A stretch of 64,000 nt of DNA, taken from the NCBI GenBank assembly GCA_019448385.1, contig JAGTXO010000001.1, positions 2,976,001 through 3,040,000 of the forward strand, in the 5' to 3' direction. The notes below the pieces were generated by a model. The model made no database searches. It was not told where the DNA came from and was given only the letters and a program-made list of their open reading frames with translations. Position 1 is the first letter of the stretch, and every line of letters begins with the position of its first letter. A program made the position numbers and the translations under genes. The DNA is from Diacronema lutheri. Lineage: Eukaryota; Haptophyta; Pavlovophyceae; Pavlovales; Pavlovaceae. This document shows positions 40,582-50,415 of the stretch, piece by piece.

Positions 40582-40664
40582 CGTATGCTAGGGAATTGAA
40601 TGTTTGTTAACCTCTTATTTTCGTGTGCTAGGGAATTGAATTTTTGTTATCCTCTTATTTTCGT
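40582..40664 (+). repeat. Two 40-bp AT-rich direct repeats upstream of tRNA-Ala
   Basis: GCTAGGGAATTGAAT and CCTCTTATTTTCGT recur with a 40-bp period; the copies differ at about four bases. They end 15 bp before the tRNA and stand out by low GC, so they may be a duplicated upstream tRNA control region. Confidence 0.85.
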
Positions 40665-40678
40665 CCACCCGCAGCAAT

Positions 40679-40751
40679 GGGGTTGTAGCTCAATTGGTAG
40701 AGCGCTCCGTCCGCATCGGAGAGGTACGGGGATCGAAGCCCTGCAGCTCCA
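40679..40751 (+). tRNA. tRNA-Ala (anticodon CGC)
   Basis: 73 nt fold into a full cloverleaf: acceptor GGGGTTG/CAGCTCC, D arm GCTC...GAGC, anticodon stem CTCCG/CGGAG with loop TCCGCAT, T stem CGGGG/CCCTG, discriminator A. The anticodon CGC reads GCG, a very common Ala codon here. Position 33 is C instead of the near-universal U. The T loop ATCGAAG is usual for Ala. The 3' flank has only TTT. Confidence 0.93.
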
Positions 40752-41252
40752 TTTCCTATTGCGTGGTTATCGTAGCCGCTTTCGGCTACGTTCGCGCGCA
40801 AGGTTGTTTCCAGGCTGAAGCTTTCCTTCCTTTTCTCCGTTTTTTGCCTGCCATCAAAACGCCCACGGGTCCCGGGTCCACGCCACCTCCCCCGGGCATC
40901 ACGTGCTGGGCATCGCCATTCGCCAACCGCCCGCCACACGGATCAGCCCAGGTAGGCTGGGTAGATCCGCTGACTGCGTGCGGTTCAAGTCGGATGCTTC
41001 CGCGCGGACAGCTCGCGAGCTTGCGCCGTTCAACCATCGCCGCCGCGCGCAGAGCGCGCGCACCGCAAAGTCCAACGCACATGGCGCGCGTCGGCGATGC
41101 AAAACGATCAGTGCGACCGCGTCCGAGTGCGCGCGCGTTGAGCGTCCGGGGCACGGGCAGCACGGTCTGTCGGCAGCACCAAGTGGCAAGGGCGCCGCAG
41201 CAGCAAGGACGCAACTCGGACGAGCAAAAGCGAATGGACGAGCAAAAGCGAA
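40752..41252. other. Spacer between inverted tRNA-Ala genes
   Basis: 501 bp with no gene seen. Near its right end an 18-bp unit (GACGAGCAAAAGCGAATG) occurs twice in tandem just 3' of the second tRNA; its reverse complement gives the TTTT stop for that tRNA. Confidence 0.5.
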
Positions 41253-41325
41253 TGGAGCTGCAGGGCTTCGATCCCCGTACCTCTCCGATGCGGACGGAGC
41301 GCTCTACCAATTGAGCTACAACCCC
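41253..41325 (-). tRNA. tRNA-Ala (anticodon CGC), inverted copy
   Basis: Exact reverse complement of the tRNA at 40679-40751 over all 73 nt, with the same C33. A TTTT terminator follows on the minus strand. The two genes face each other 3' to 3'. Confidence 0.93.
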
Positions 41326-41487
41326 TTCGATGGGTGCTTACACCGTCGAAATCAGCATACAATAAGAATGTAACAACATACACATTCCTGCAGGAGGAGG
41401 TTAGGACGCTCGTGGAGCACGGGAGCTTGGCCCCCCTGCGGCCGGGCAGCTAAGCGGGCTGTCCGCCGCCACCCCCCGAGGTGCACA

Positions 41488-44391
41488 TCATCGTAGATAC
41501 TTAGCTGCTGCACCCACCTCGACCGCCGTCGCTGGGCGCGCGTCCGGTGGCGGTGGCGGCGGCGGCGGCGGCGCGAACACCTTTGCGAGGTGCGCCTCGA
41601 TCGACGCCTGCATCTCGGCGGTCAGGTCGGCGAGCCAGCGCTCGATCGGCCGTCCGTCGGCACCGTCTGCCTCGGACGCCTGCACAAAACCGGCGGTGAA
41701 GCCGGGCAGGATCTGCTCCTCGAGGACTGCGCGAATCTTCTCGCGCGGCATCGGAGCGCGGTACGCGAGCACGTGCGCGCCAAAGGTGACGTTGACTGTC
41801 GGTGCGACGACACAGAGCCGTACGAGGGACTGGATGCGCTGTTCGAGCCGCTCGACTGCCGGCTTCACACGCTCGTCGTCGAGCGCGCGCTCGGCGGCTG
41901 CGCGCGCGCGATCGGCGCCGTCGGCGCGCGCGACGGCGCCGAGCGCCTCGCCGCGCAGCCGCGCCGCCTGCGCCTCCGAGTCGCGCCGCGCGGCGGCGAC
42001 GTCGGCGCGCGCGGCCGCCGCGTCGCGCCGCGCGCCGTCCACGTCGGCGGCGGCGGTGGCCGCCGCGTCGCGCGCGGCGTCAAGCTGTGCGCGCAGGCCC
42101 TTGGCGGTTGAGTGCAGCGCCGCCGCCGCCTGCCGCGCGGCTGCGCGCTCGGCGCCAAGCTCGCCGGCAAGCGCGGCGGTGCGCGCCTCGAGCGCGGCGT
42201 TCTTCGCGGCGACGCGCAGCAGCCGCGCCGCGGCGGCGTCGTGCGCGGCCTGCGCGCGGCTGCGCGATTCGGCGAGTGCGGCGGCCGCCGCCGCCGCCTC
42301 GGCGCGCGCCTCGGCCTCGGCTGCCGCCGCCGCGCGCGCCGCCGCGCGCGCAGCGTCGAGCTCGGCGTCGCGCGCGCGCGCGTCAGCGACGGCGCGCGCG
42401 GCGGCCTCGGCGGCGGCGGTGCGCTGCGCGGCGGCGCGCTCGGCGTCGCGCGCGACCATGTCGGCCTCCGCGTCCGCCACCGAGCGCAGCGACGCGTCCG
42501 CCGCCGCGCGCGCGGCGGCCGCATCGGCGCGCGCGGCGTCGGCGGCCGCGTGCGCGGTGTCGAGGTCGGCGTCGGCATCGGTGGCGGCGGCGGCGACGGC
42601 GGCGACGCGCGCATCGGCGGCCGCCACCGAGTCGAGCGCGCCACCGAACTCGCCGTCCGCTGCATGCAGCGCGCCGCACAGCACGGCGCGCTCAGCGGCG
42701 GACGTAACCGTCGCTGCCGTGGCCCGATCGGCGGCCGCGCGCGCGTCGGCGCGCGCGACGCGCGCGGCGGCGTGCGCGTCGGCGGTGGCGGCGTCCGCCA
42801 CGTCCGCCGCGTCCGCACGCGCCGCCACCGCCGCCGCTTCGGCGCGCGCCGACGCCTCGGCCGCGGCGGCGCGCGCGGCGGCGTCGGCCGCGCGCGCGGC
42901 GCCCTTGTCCGCCGTGCGCAGCGCGCCGACGAGCGTCGCGCGCTCGGCGGCGGCGCGCGCGGCGGCGTCGGCGCGTGCCACGTCCGCCGCGGCGCCGTCG
43001 CGCGCGCGCGCCGCCGCCGCCTCTGCCGCCGCGCGCCTCTCGTCGGCCACGGCTGCGCGCGCGCCCGCCGCGTCTCGCTCAGCTGCTTCGCGCGCGTCAC
43101 GCGCGGCGGCGGCGGAGGCGTCGGCTGCGCGCGCGCGCGCGGCCTCGGCATGTGCGCGCGTACGCGCGGCCACGAGCTCCGCGCGCGTCTCGGCGAGCCG
43201 CTCATCCGCGCGCGCGCCGGCGGCGTGTGCCGCGTCGGCCGCGGCCGCGGCTGAGCGCGCGGCATACGCCGCCGCCGCCGCGGACGCGGCGCGCGCGGCG
43301 TCGGCGTCGGCGCGCGCCGCGTCGAGCTGCGCGGCGCACGCGTCGAGCGCCGTGCGCGCCGCGTCCGCCGCCGCGCGCGCGTCGGCGAGCGCCTTATCGT
43401 CCGCGCCCGCGCCCGTGCGCGCGCCGTCGTCGCCGCCGGCCGGCGGCGGCGCGGCGGACGAGGCGCCGGCGGTGCTCGGCCGGCCCGCCGTGGCGGCGGC
43501 GGACGCGGCGCCGCCGCCGCCGCCGCCGCCGCCACTGCGTGCGCGCGCGAGGAGCAGCTGCTCATGTAGCGCGCGCGCTTCGGCGCGTAGCCGTGCGACG
43601 AGCGCGCGCAGCGCCTTGCCCTCCGCGCGCAGCGTGACGAGCTCCGCCGCGTCGGGCCGGTCGGCGGCGGCCGAGCCGATCTGCTTGCCGATGAAGGCGC
43701 CGTGGGTAGCCTTGAAGCCGCCGCCGCCGACGGCCTTGGTCGGTCCGCCGCGGTACGTCTCGAGCAGCGCCGTGCGCGTCTCCCACAGCGCGCGGTGCAG
43801 CTGGCCATTCTCGGCGCGCAGCCGCACGGCCGCGCCGCGCGGCGTCTCGCCGTCCGCGCCGCCGCCGCCGTCGCCGCCGCCGCCGTTCGCCAACGCGTCC
43901 ACGCCGGCGGGCGCGGCGTCCGCGTGCGGCACGAGCGCGGGTGCGCGCGGCGGCCAGCCGGCGGCGAGCGCCGTGCCCGGCGGCCCGGCCGCGCCGAGCA
44001 GCAGCGACGCCGAGCGCGAGCGGCGGACGCGCGCGATCGCGCCAGGCGCGCCGTCGGCGGCGGCGGCGGCTCGCGCGGCGGCGGCGGCGGCGGCGGCGGC
44101 CGCCGCCACCAATGCCGCCGCCGCCGCGTCCGCGCGCGAGCCGCCTGGCGCCGTCGAGATGGCGCGCGCGCCACCGTGTGCGCGCGCGCCGGCTGAGGCC
44201 GGCGGCGACGCGTCCGCACCAAGCCAGCCGCGCGCGGGCGCGTGAAAAGCGAGGTCGGAGAGGAACAGCGGGGGCGACGCGTCAGACGCCAGCGTGCCGA
44301 GCGATGGCCGTCGCCGTGCCAGCAGCGCCGCCGCCCCGGGCTCCTCGTCCCCGCGCGACGGCGAGCGCTGCAAGTGCGGCAACGCGCGCAT
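41488..44391 (-). CDS. Ala-rich coiled-coil protein
   Basis: Single exon, 967 aa, from ATG 44391. The head is disordered with a poly-Ala run. Residues about 200-275 look folded (RLRAENGQLHRALWETRTAL, FKATHGAFIGKQIGSA). From about 330 to 860 there is a long coiled coil of Ala/Asp/Arg/Glu heptads. The C-terminal 110 residues differ: PTVNVTFGAHVLAYRAPMPR, EKIRAVLEEQILPGFTAGFV and ERWLADLTAEMQASIEAHLA suggest a small conserved domain, followed by a poly-Pro run. The family is not recognised; a cytoskeletal or flagellar scaffold is a guess. Composition is extreme, with more than 40% Ala in places, so similarity scores will be inflated. Confidence 0.65.
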   Translation of the reverse strand: MRALPHLQRSPSRGDEEPGAAALLARRRPSLGTLASDASPPLFLSDLAFHAPARGWLGADASPPASAGARAHGGARAISTAPGGSRADAAAAALVAAAAAAAAAAARAAAAADGAPGAIARVRRSRSASLLLGAAGPPGTALAAGWPPRAPALVPHADAAPAGVDALANGGGGDGGGGADGETPRGAAVRLRAENGQLHRALWETRTALLETYRGGPTKAVGGGGFKATHGAFIGKQIGSAAADRPDAAELVTLRAEGKALRALVARLRAEARALHEQLLLARARSGGGGGGGGAASAAATAGRPSTAGASSAAPPPAGGDDGARTGAGADDKALADARAAADAARTALDACAAQLDAARADADAARAASAAAAAYAARSAAAAADAAHAAGARADERLAETRAELVAARTRAHAEAARARAADASAAAARDAREAAERDAAGARAAVADERRAAAEAAAARARDGAAADVARADAAARAAAERATLVGALRTADKGAARAADAAARAAAAEASARAEAAAVAARADAADVADAATADAHAAARVARADARAAADRATAATVTSAAERAVLCGALHAADGEFGGALDSVAAADARVAAVAAAATDADADLDTAHAAADAARADAAAARAAADASLRSVADAEADMVARDAERAAAQRTAAAEAAARAVADARARDAELDAARAAARAAAAAEAEARAEAAAAAAALAESRSRAQAAHDAAAARLLRVAAKNAALEARTAALAGELGAERAAARQAAAALHSTAKGLRAQLDAARDAAATAAADVDGARRDAAAARADVAAARRDSEAQAARLRGEALGAVARADGADRARAAAERALDDERVKPAVERLEQRIQSLVRLCVVAPTVNVTFGAHVLAYRAPMPREKIRAVLEEQILPGFTAGFVQASEADGADGRPIERWLADLTAEMQASIEAHLAKVFAPPPPPPPPPDARPATAVEVGAAAKYLR

Positions 44392-44756
44392 GGAAAATAA
44401 CCGCACCGCACTTTGGAGGAGAGTGGAAACGGCCTGCAGGGCAGCTGGCACAGGTGATGAGAGGACCCCTTTGGACAAGGGTGGCTCGACACGCGGGCGG
44501 GGCCCGTGGAATCGTGCGCGCGGCGGCGGCGGAGCGGCGCGCTGGCGCTCATCGCGCCGCCGCGCGTGCCCTGCTCGCCACGGCCAACGACCTGCTCGCC
44601 ACGGCCAACGACCTGGGTGTGCGTTGCTTCCGGGTGCCGGCGAGCGCGCGGGGCGTCGGCGTCGGGTGGCGACGCAGCTGAACCAGGTGGGAGTGGCGAA
44701 ACAAAGCACGCATTGTTCGAGTACTCCAAATTTAGCCGTTGTGAAGTGTGCGCAAA
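44392..44756. other. Intergenic region with a 21-bp tandem duplication
   Basis: 365 bp upstream of both the coiled-coil gene (minus) and tRNA-Tyr (plus). A 21-bp unit with CTGCTCGCCACGGCCAACGA is repeated once at about 44570-44611. The part next to the tRNA (44695-44750) is AT-rich. No gene seen. Confidence 0.5.
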
Positions 44757-44829
44757 CCCAAGTTAGCTCAGTTGGTAGAGCATCCGACTGTAGATTGGGT
44801 GGTCACTGGTTCAATTCCGGTACTTGGGA
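44757..44829 (+). tRNA. tRNA-Tyr (anticodon GTA), intronless
   Basis: 73 nt with acceptor CCCAAGT/ACTTGGG, D arm GCTC...GAGC, anticodon stem TCCGA/TTGGG (two G-U type pairs), loop CTGTAGA, T stem ACTGG/CCGGT with TTCAATT loop, discriminator A. No intron, although most nuclear tRNA-Tyr genes have one. A T-rich Pol III stop (TTTTGCTTTTT) starts two bases downstream. Confidence 0.93.
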
Positions 44830-44843
44830 CTTTTGCTTTTTCG
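44830..44843 (+). terminator. Pol III terminator of tRNA-Tyr
   Basis: TTTT then TTTTT right after the tRNA 3' end. Confidence 0.7.
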
Positions 44844-45121
44844 TTCACGTTTTCAGCTCGTGCGCCGCGCCCACTGCGCGCTGGTGCGGACGGCACCGGC
44901 GATGTTGTGCGCGTCGCCCGTGTGGCGAGCAGCGCGCGTGCAAGCACCGCGCCCCAGGCGCCAGCTGTCGAGAGTGCCGAAAACGGAAAACCGAGAAGCC
45001 CGCGATTTGCTTCTTCTAGCTGTTCAAGTTTTCCTTGTTTTCCTGTTGGTGTCCTCGTCTCCCGCCCTTCGCCGGAGCGGAGATAGCGGGAGCGGTCCCG
45101 CTCACGCGCGAGTCGCCGCGG

Positions 45122-46936
45122 ATGCGCGGCCCGCTCATGGCGGTGTTCGCGACGGTGGCGGGCAGCCGGTGGAGCGCGACTGTCGGCGCGCGCGCGATCC
45201 GGCGCGCGCTCGCGACGGCCGGCGCGCGCGCGCCGCCGCCGCCGGCGGCGGCGGTAGCGGCGCGGCTCGTCTACTTCGACCTGGAGACGACGGGGCTGAG
45301 CAAAGCGCGCGGGCGGGTGATCGAGATCGCCGCGCTCGACCCGGCGAGCGGCGCGTCGTACGCCACGCTCGTCAACCCGGGCGACGCGCACGTGCTGCCG
45401 CGCGAGATTGAGCGGCTGACGGGCATCACACGCGCCGACGTGCGAGCGCCGGGCGTGCCCGGCTTCGGCGAGGCGTTCGACGGGCTCGTCGCGTTCGTCG
45501 GGCCCGACGCGCTGCTTTGCGCGCACAACTGCCGCGCCTTCGACGCGCCCTTCCTCGCCGCGGAGGTGGCGCGCGCGGGCCGGCGGCTGCCGTCCGGCTG
45601 GCGGTTCGCCGACTCGCTCACCGCGGCACGCGAGCTCTTCGCGCAGCCGTGGGTGCCGGCACGGCCGGCGCGCTTCTCGCTCGACGCGCTCGATGCCTTC
45701 TTCTCCGTCGGCGCGCCCGCCGCCGCCGCCGGCGCTGCCCCCGTCGCCGCCGCCGCCGCCGCCGCCGCCGACGGCGCGCGCGGCCGGCACCGCGCGCTCG
45801 CCGACTGCGCGCTGCTCGCGCGCGTTCTGCACAACCTGGACGCGCGGTACGGGCTGAGCGCGGAGGCGCTCGGCGCGCGCGCATTCGCGCTCGGGCCCGA
45901 TGACGCCGCCGCGCTCGCCGCCAACGCCGATCCCAATGCCGATCCCAACGCCGATCCCAATGCCGAAGCCGCCGCCGCCGCGCCGGCCGACGCCGCGCCG
46001 GGCGCGCGGGCGGGCGAGGTGCAGGTGCTACGCGAGAATGCGCACGAGTGGGAGCTGCCGGCGATGATGCGGCACTACCTCGCCGTCAAGGCGCGCCACG
46101 CGCACGCGCTCCTCCTCTTCCGCGTGGGCGACTTCTTCGAGGCCTACTTTGACGATGCACCGACGGTTTCATCGGCGTTACGGATGGAACTCACGCGCAA
46201 GCGGCTCCGCCCTCGCTCGGCGATCACGGGCGACAAGGCGGACGTGGCGGTGCCGATGGCGGGGTTCCCGCACGCGGCGCTCGAGAAGCACGCGCGCACC
46301 CTTCTCGCCGCGGGCCACTCCGTCGCCCTCTGCCAGCAGCACATCGTCGACGCACGCACGCGCGTCGTGCGGCGGTCGCTCGAGCGCGTGCTCACGCCGG
46401 GCACGGTCTTCGACGAGTGGCTCGACGCGGGGAACAACTTTGTCGCGGCGGTGTTGCCCGCCGACGGCGGCGCGCGCGGCGCGTGCCACGGCCTCGTCTA
46501 CGCCGACGTGACGACGGGCGAGCTGTGGGCGACCGAGGCGGCGTCCGGCGCGGCGCTCGCCGACGAGCTCGCGCGGCTCGCGCCGTCCGAGGTGCTGCTG
46601 CCGCTGCCCGCGGGCGGCGCGGCGGACGACGCGCTCGCGCCGCCCGCGTATGTCCTCCCCGGCGACGCACGCGCCACCGCCGGCGTGCCGAGCTGGGCGC
46701 CCGAGAGTGCGCGCTACCTGCTGCTGCCGCGTGCCGACTTTGCGCCCGCGCGCGCCGCGGATGCCATACGCCGCCATTTTGGCGCGGACGTGCCGCTGCA
46801 GGCGGTCGGGCTGACGGCGTTGCCCGCCGCGCAGGCCGCGCTCGGAGCGCTCGTGCGCTACGTGCACGCCACCACCGCTGCGGCCGACGGCGACGGCGAC
46901 GGCGACGGCGTGGACGGCGGCGCGGACGGCTGGGCG

Positions 46937-46976
<40 letters not shown>

Positions 46977-47031
46977 ACGACGGCGCGGACGACGGCGCGG
47001 ACGGCGGCGCGGAGGCGGAGGCGGCGCTGGA

Positions 47032-47065
<34 letters not shown>

Positions 47066-48988
47066 CCGCCGCCGCCGCGCGCGCGCGCGGTGCGGCTGCG
47101 GCTGCCGCGCGTGTACGAGCTCGACGATGGCTTGCGCCTCGACGAGGCAGCGCGGCGCAACCTCGAGCTCGAGCGGACGGCGCGCTCTGGCGAGGTGCGC
47201 GGCTCGCTGCTGTGGGCACTGGACACGACGCGCACACCGATGGGCGCGCGGCTCCTCCGCCATTGGCTCCTGCGCCCATCGCTCTGTGCCGACGCGATCC
47301 GCGCGCGGCAGGACGGTGTCGACGCGCTCGCCGAGCGGCACGGCGCGCGTGCGCAGCTCCGGCGCGTGCTGCGCGGCGTGCGCGACCTCGAGCGGCTGCT
47401 CACGCGCGTGCAGACGCGGCGCGCGGGCCCGCGCTGCGTCGCCTCCGTCGGCGCGTCGCTCGAGGCGCTCGAGGCCGTCGACTGCGTGCTGCGCGCCGTC
47501 GCGGGCGGCGGCGGCGGCGGCGGCGGCGCGCCGCGCGTGAGCGCCGGCGCGCGCGCGCTGCTCGCGCCGCCCGAGGGCGACGGCTCGGCGGAGCGGCTGC
47601 GCGCGCTCGCGGCGCAGATCCGCGAGACCCTCGTGACCAACCCGCCCGCGCGCCTCGGCGACGGCGACACGATCGCGCGCGGCGCGGCGGACGGTCACGC
47701 GCAGCTCGTCGCGGCGCGCGCCGACGCGGCCGGCGCGCGCGAGTGGCTCGCGGGCGTCGAGGCGCGCGAGCAGGCGGCGTCGGGCGTGGGCGGGTTGCGC
47801 GCGCTCACCGTCCGCGGCGAGCTCGTGCTCAGCGTGCGCGGCGCCGCGGCGCTCGCCAAGATTGGCGCGGCCGGTGTGTTGCCCGCTGCGTGGCTCGAGG
47901 TGCCGTGCGCCGCGTCGCGCGCCAAGGAGCGGCGGTTCGTCACGGCGGAGATGCGCGGTGCCGAGGCGCGGCTCGCGTCCGCGCGCGCGCGCGCGCACGC
48001 CGTCGAGGCGCAGATCTTCGACGCGCTGCTCGAGTCCATCGACGCGCGCGCGCCCGATGTGCGCGCGGCGTGCGCGCGCGTCGCGCGTGCCGACGTGCTC
48101 GGCGCGTTCGCGCAGACGGCGGTGGACGAGGGCTACTGCCGACCGACAGTGCTGCCGCTCGTCGCCGGCCAGCCCGCCGTCCTGCGCGCCGAGCGCGCGC
48201 GCCACCCCGTCGTCGAGCGGCTGCTGCCGGCCGGCGCGTTCGTGCCCAACCCCGTCACCCTCGGCGGCGCGCCCGACCTGCTCGTGCTCACTGGGCCGAA
48301 CGCGGGCGGCAAGTCGGTCTACCTGCGCACGCTCGGCGTGTTGCAGGTCATGGCGCAGGCCGGCTCCTTCGTCCCCGCCGACGCGGCAACGTTCACGATG
48401 GCGGACCGGCTCTTCACACGCGTCGGTGCCGTCGACGACATTGGCGGAGGCCAGTCCACCTTCACGGTGGAGATGCGCGAGACGGCGGAGATTCTGCGCC
48501 ACGCGACGCGCGCTTCCCTTGTGCTCCTCGACGAGGTTGGCCGTGGCACCGCCGCCGCCGACGGCGTCGCGATCGCGCGCGCGACCGCCGAGCACCTCGC
48601 GATGGCCGTCCGCTGCCGCGCGCTCTTTGCGACGCACCTGCACGAGCTGAGCGGCCTCGCCGCCGAGCTGCCCAACGTGGCGGCCGCGCAGATGGGCGTC
48701 GTCCCGCGCGCCGCGCCGCCGCGCGCCGCCGTCGCCACCGGCGGCGGCGGCGGCGGCGAGGGCGAGGGCGAGGGCGCCCATGCGGACGGCGAGGACGGCG
48801 GCATCGAGCTCACCTACCGGCTGCTGCCCGGCGCGGCCACGGCGAGCTACGGGCTGCACGCCGCGCGCGTCGCCGGCTTCCCGCCGTCGGTGCTGCGCCG
48901 CGCGCACGAGCTGCTCAAAGTCGCGCCGCCGCCGCCGCCGCCAGCGGGCGGCGGCGTCGGCGCGCCGCGCGGCGGCGCGGGCGGCTGA
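45122..48988 (+). CDS. DEDDh 3'-5' exonuclease (DnaQ-like) fused to MutS
   Basis: Single exon, 1288 aa. Residues about 48-255 are a DnaQ/epsilon-type exonuclease with all five DEDDh residues: YFDLETTG (Asp53, Glu55), AHNCRAFDAPFL (Asp141), HRALADC (His223, Asp228). After a linker with NADP-like repeats, a complete MutS follows: mismatch-reading domain LLFRVGDFFEAYFDDA (Phe338-x-Glu340), DVAVPMAGFPHAALEKHART, lever/clamp helices, Walker A GPNAGGKS (from 1058), ST motif DDIGGGQSTFTVEMRET, Walker B LLDEVGRGT (1137-1142) and FATHLHELSGLA. The intact F-x-E predicts base-mismatch recognition, and the nuclease could then remove the error. The leader MAVFATVAGSRWSATVGARA and Arg content suggest a plastid or mitochondrion. 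Gly/Asp runs (about 580-660) fall in a loop. Start codon ATG 45122 or 45137. Confidence 0.92.
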
Positions 48989-49258
48989 CGTGGCCGTGGG
49001 CGAGAAGAAAGGTCTATGGATGGGCGTCCGCAAGGGGAGGCAAAATGGTGGAAGCGTTCGGGAGAAGCGCCCCGTGAAGCGTTGGTAGAACGGGGGGATA
49101 GACTCGTGCAAAGCTTTCGCGCCTAGTCAGTGTGGACACGGGCTCCATGGAGCGAGCGCCTGAGCGTCACGTATCGTCGACAGGTGTTTCCCCGTTCGAC
49201 TCTGCCTGAGCGCCCCGCCCCGCCCCGCCTCCCCTTCCTCCAACCCCTCCTCCGAGCG
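48989..49258. other. Convergent gap between MutS and coiled-coil genes
   Basis: 270 bp between two 3' ends; no feature seen. Confidence 0.5.
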
Positions 49259-50172
49259 CTACTGCTCGTTCTCACCGGCCATCGCCACGGGCGGAGGCGG
49301 CGGCGGCTGCACGGCCAAGGCAGGCGCGCGCGCGCTCGGCGCGTCGGCAGAGCCGTCCGCGACGGCGCCAGGCTCGTCGCGCCACGGCCCCAGCGGCGAA
49401 CTCGCGCCGCGCAAACTCGGCTCGAGCAACTCGGCCGAGCGCGCGCGGACGCACACGTCGGCGCGCGGCGCGGCGCCGGGCGCCGCTCGGCCCGCGCGCA
49501 CGCTCGCGCTTGGGCGCGGCGACGCGCTCGTGAGCGGGCGGGGCCGCGTCGGCGCGCGCGGCGCCGCGCCAACGTGCGCACCGCCGGCCGGCGCGTCGCA
49601 CTCGGTTGGCAGGACGGACGCGGCGGCGTCGGCCGCCGCCACGGGCGTGGGCGCGGGCAGCGGCGTGGCCGAGAGCACGAGGCCGGGCAGCCCGCACGCC
49701 CCGCCGGTGAGCCCAGCGCGAGCGCAGGCGGAGCGGGGCGGCCCGCCCGTCCCGTCGCGCAACCCGCTGCCCCAGCCCGCGCGCGGCCCCGCGCCGCCCC
49801 GGAACTGCACGAGCGGCGTGTTGCGCACGAGCGTCGGCAGCGACACGGGCGCGGCGCGCGCGTTGGTGAACGCCAGCTCGCGCGGCGGCGAGACGCGGCG
49901 GTAGGTGGGCGGCGCGGGCGGGGGCGGTGCGAAGCGCAGCGGCGCGACGATTTCCACGATGGCCGTCGAGTGCTCGGCGGCGATGACGAGCAGCGCGCAA
50001 CCACCGCCCGCACCGCCACCGCCGCCGGCTGCGGCGGCGATGCGCCGCGCCGCCTGCGCGAGCACGGCGGCGCCGACCGCGCCGCCCGCGGTCGCCGCCG
50101 AGATGGTCGCGACCGAGCGGCTCGCGTCGGCGCTCAGCGGCGGCCACAAGGCCGGCGCTGGCGGCGGTGCGC

Positions 50173-50212
<40 letters not shown>

Positions 50213-50373
50213 GCCGGCCGCGACCGCTGCGGCGCCGAGCGCGACGATCGCGGCGGGCGCGGGCGGCGCACCAAGCGCGCCGGCCATCTCCGCGTACGAC
50301 GCTGCGCCGCGCCGCGCGGGCGACGTGGCGCGCGAGCGCGCCGCCGACGGCTGCGCCGCGCGCGGCGAGCGCA

Positions 50374-50415
<42 letters not shown>

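Noticed and set aside
41696-44245. 849-codon Ala/Ser-rich plus-strand ORF
   Set aside because: Mirror of the minus-strand Ala-rich coiled coil, without hydrophobic heptads of its own.
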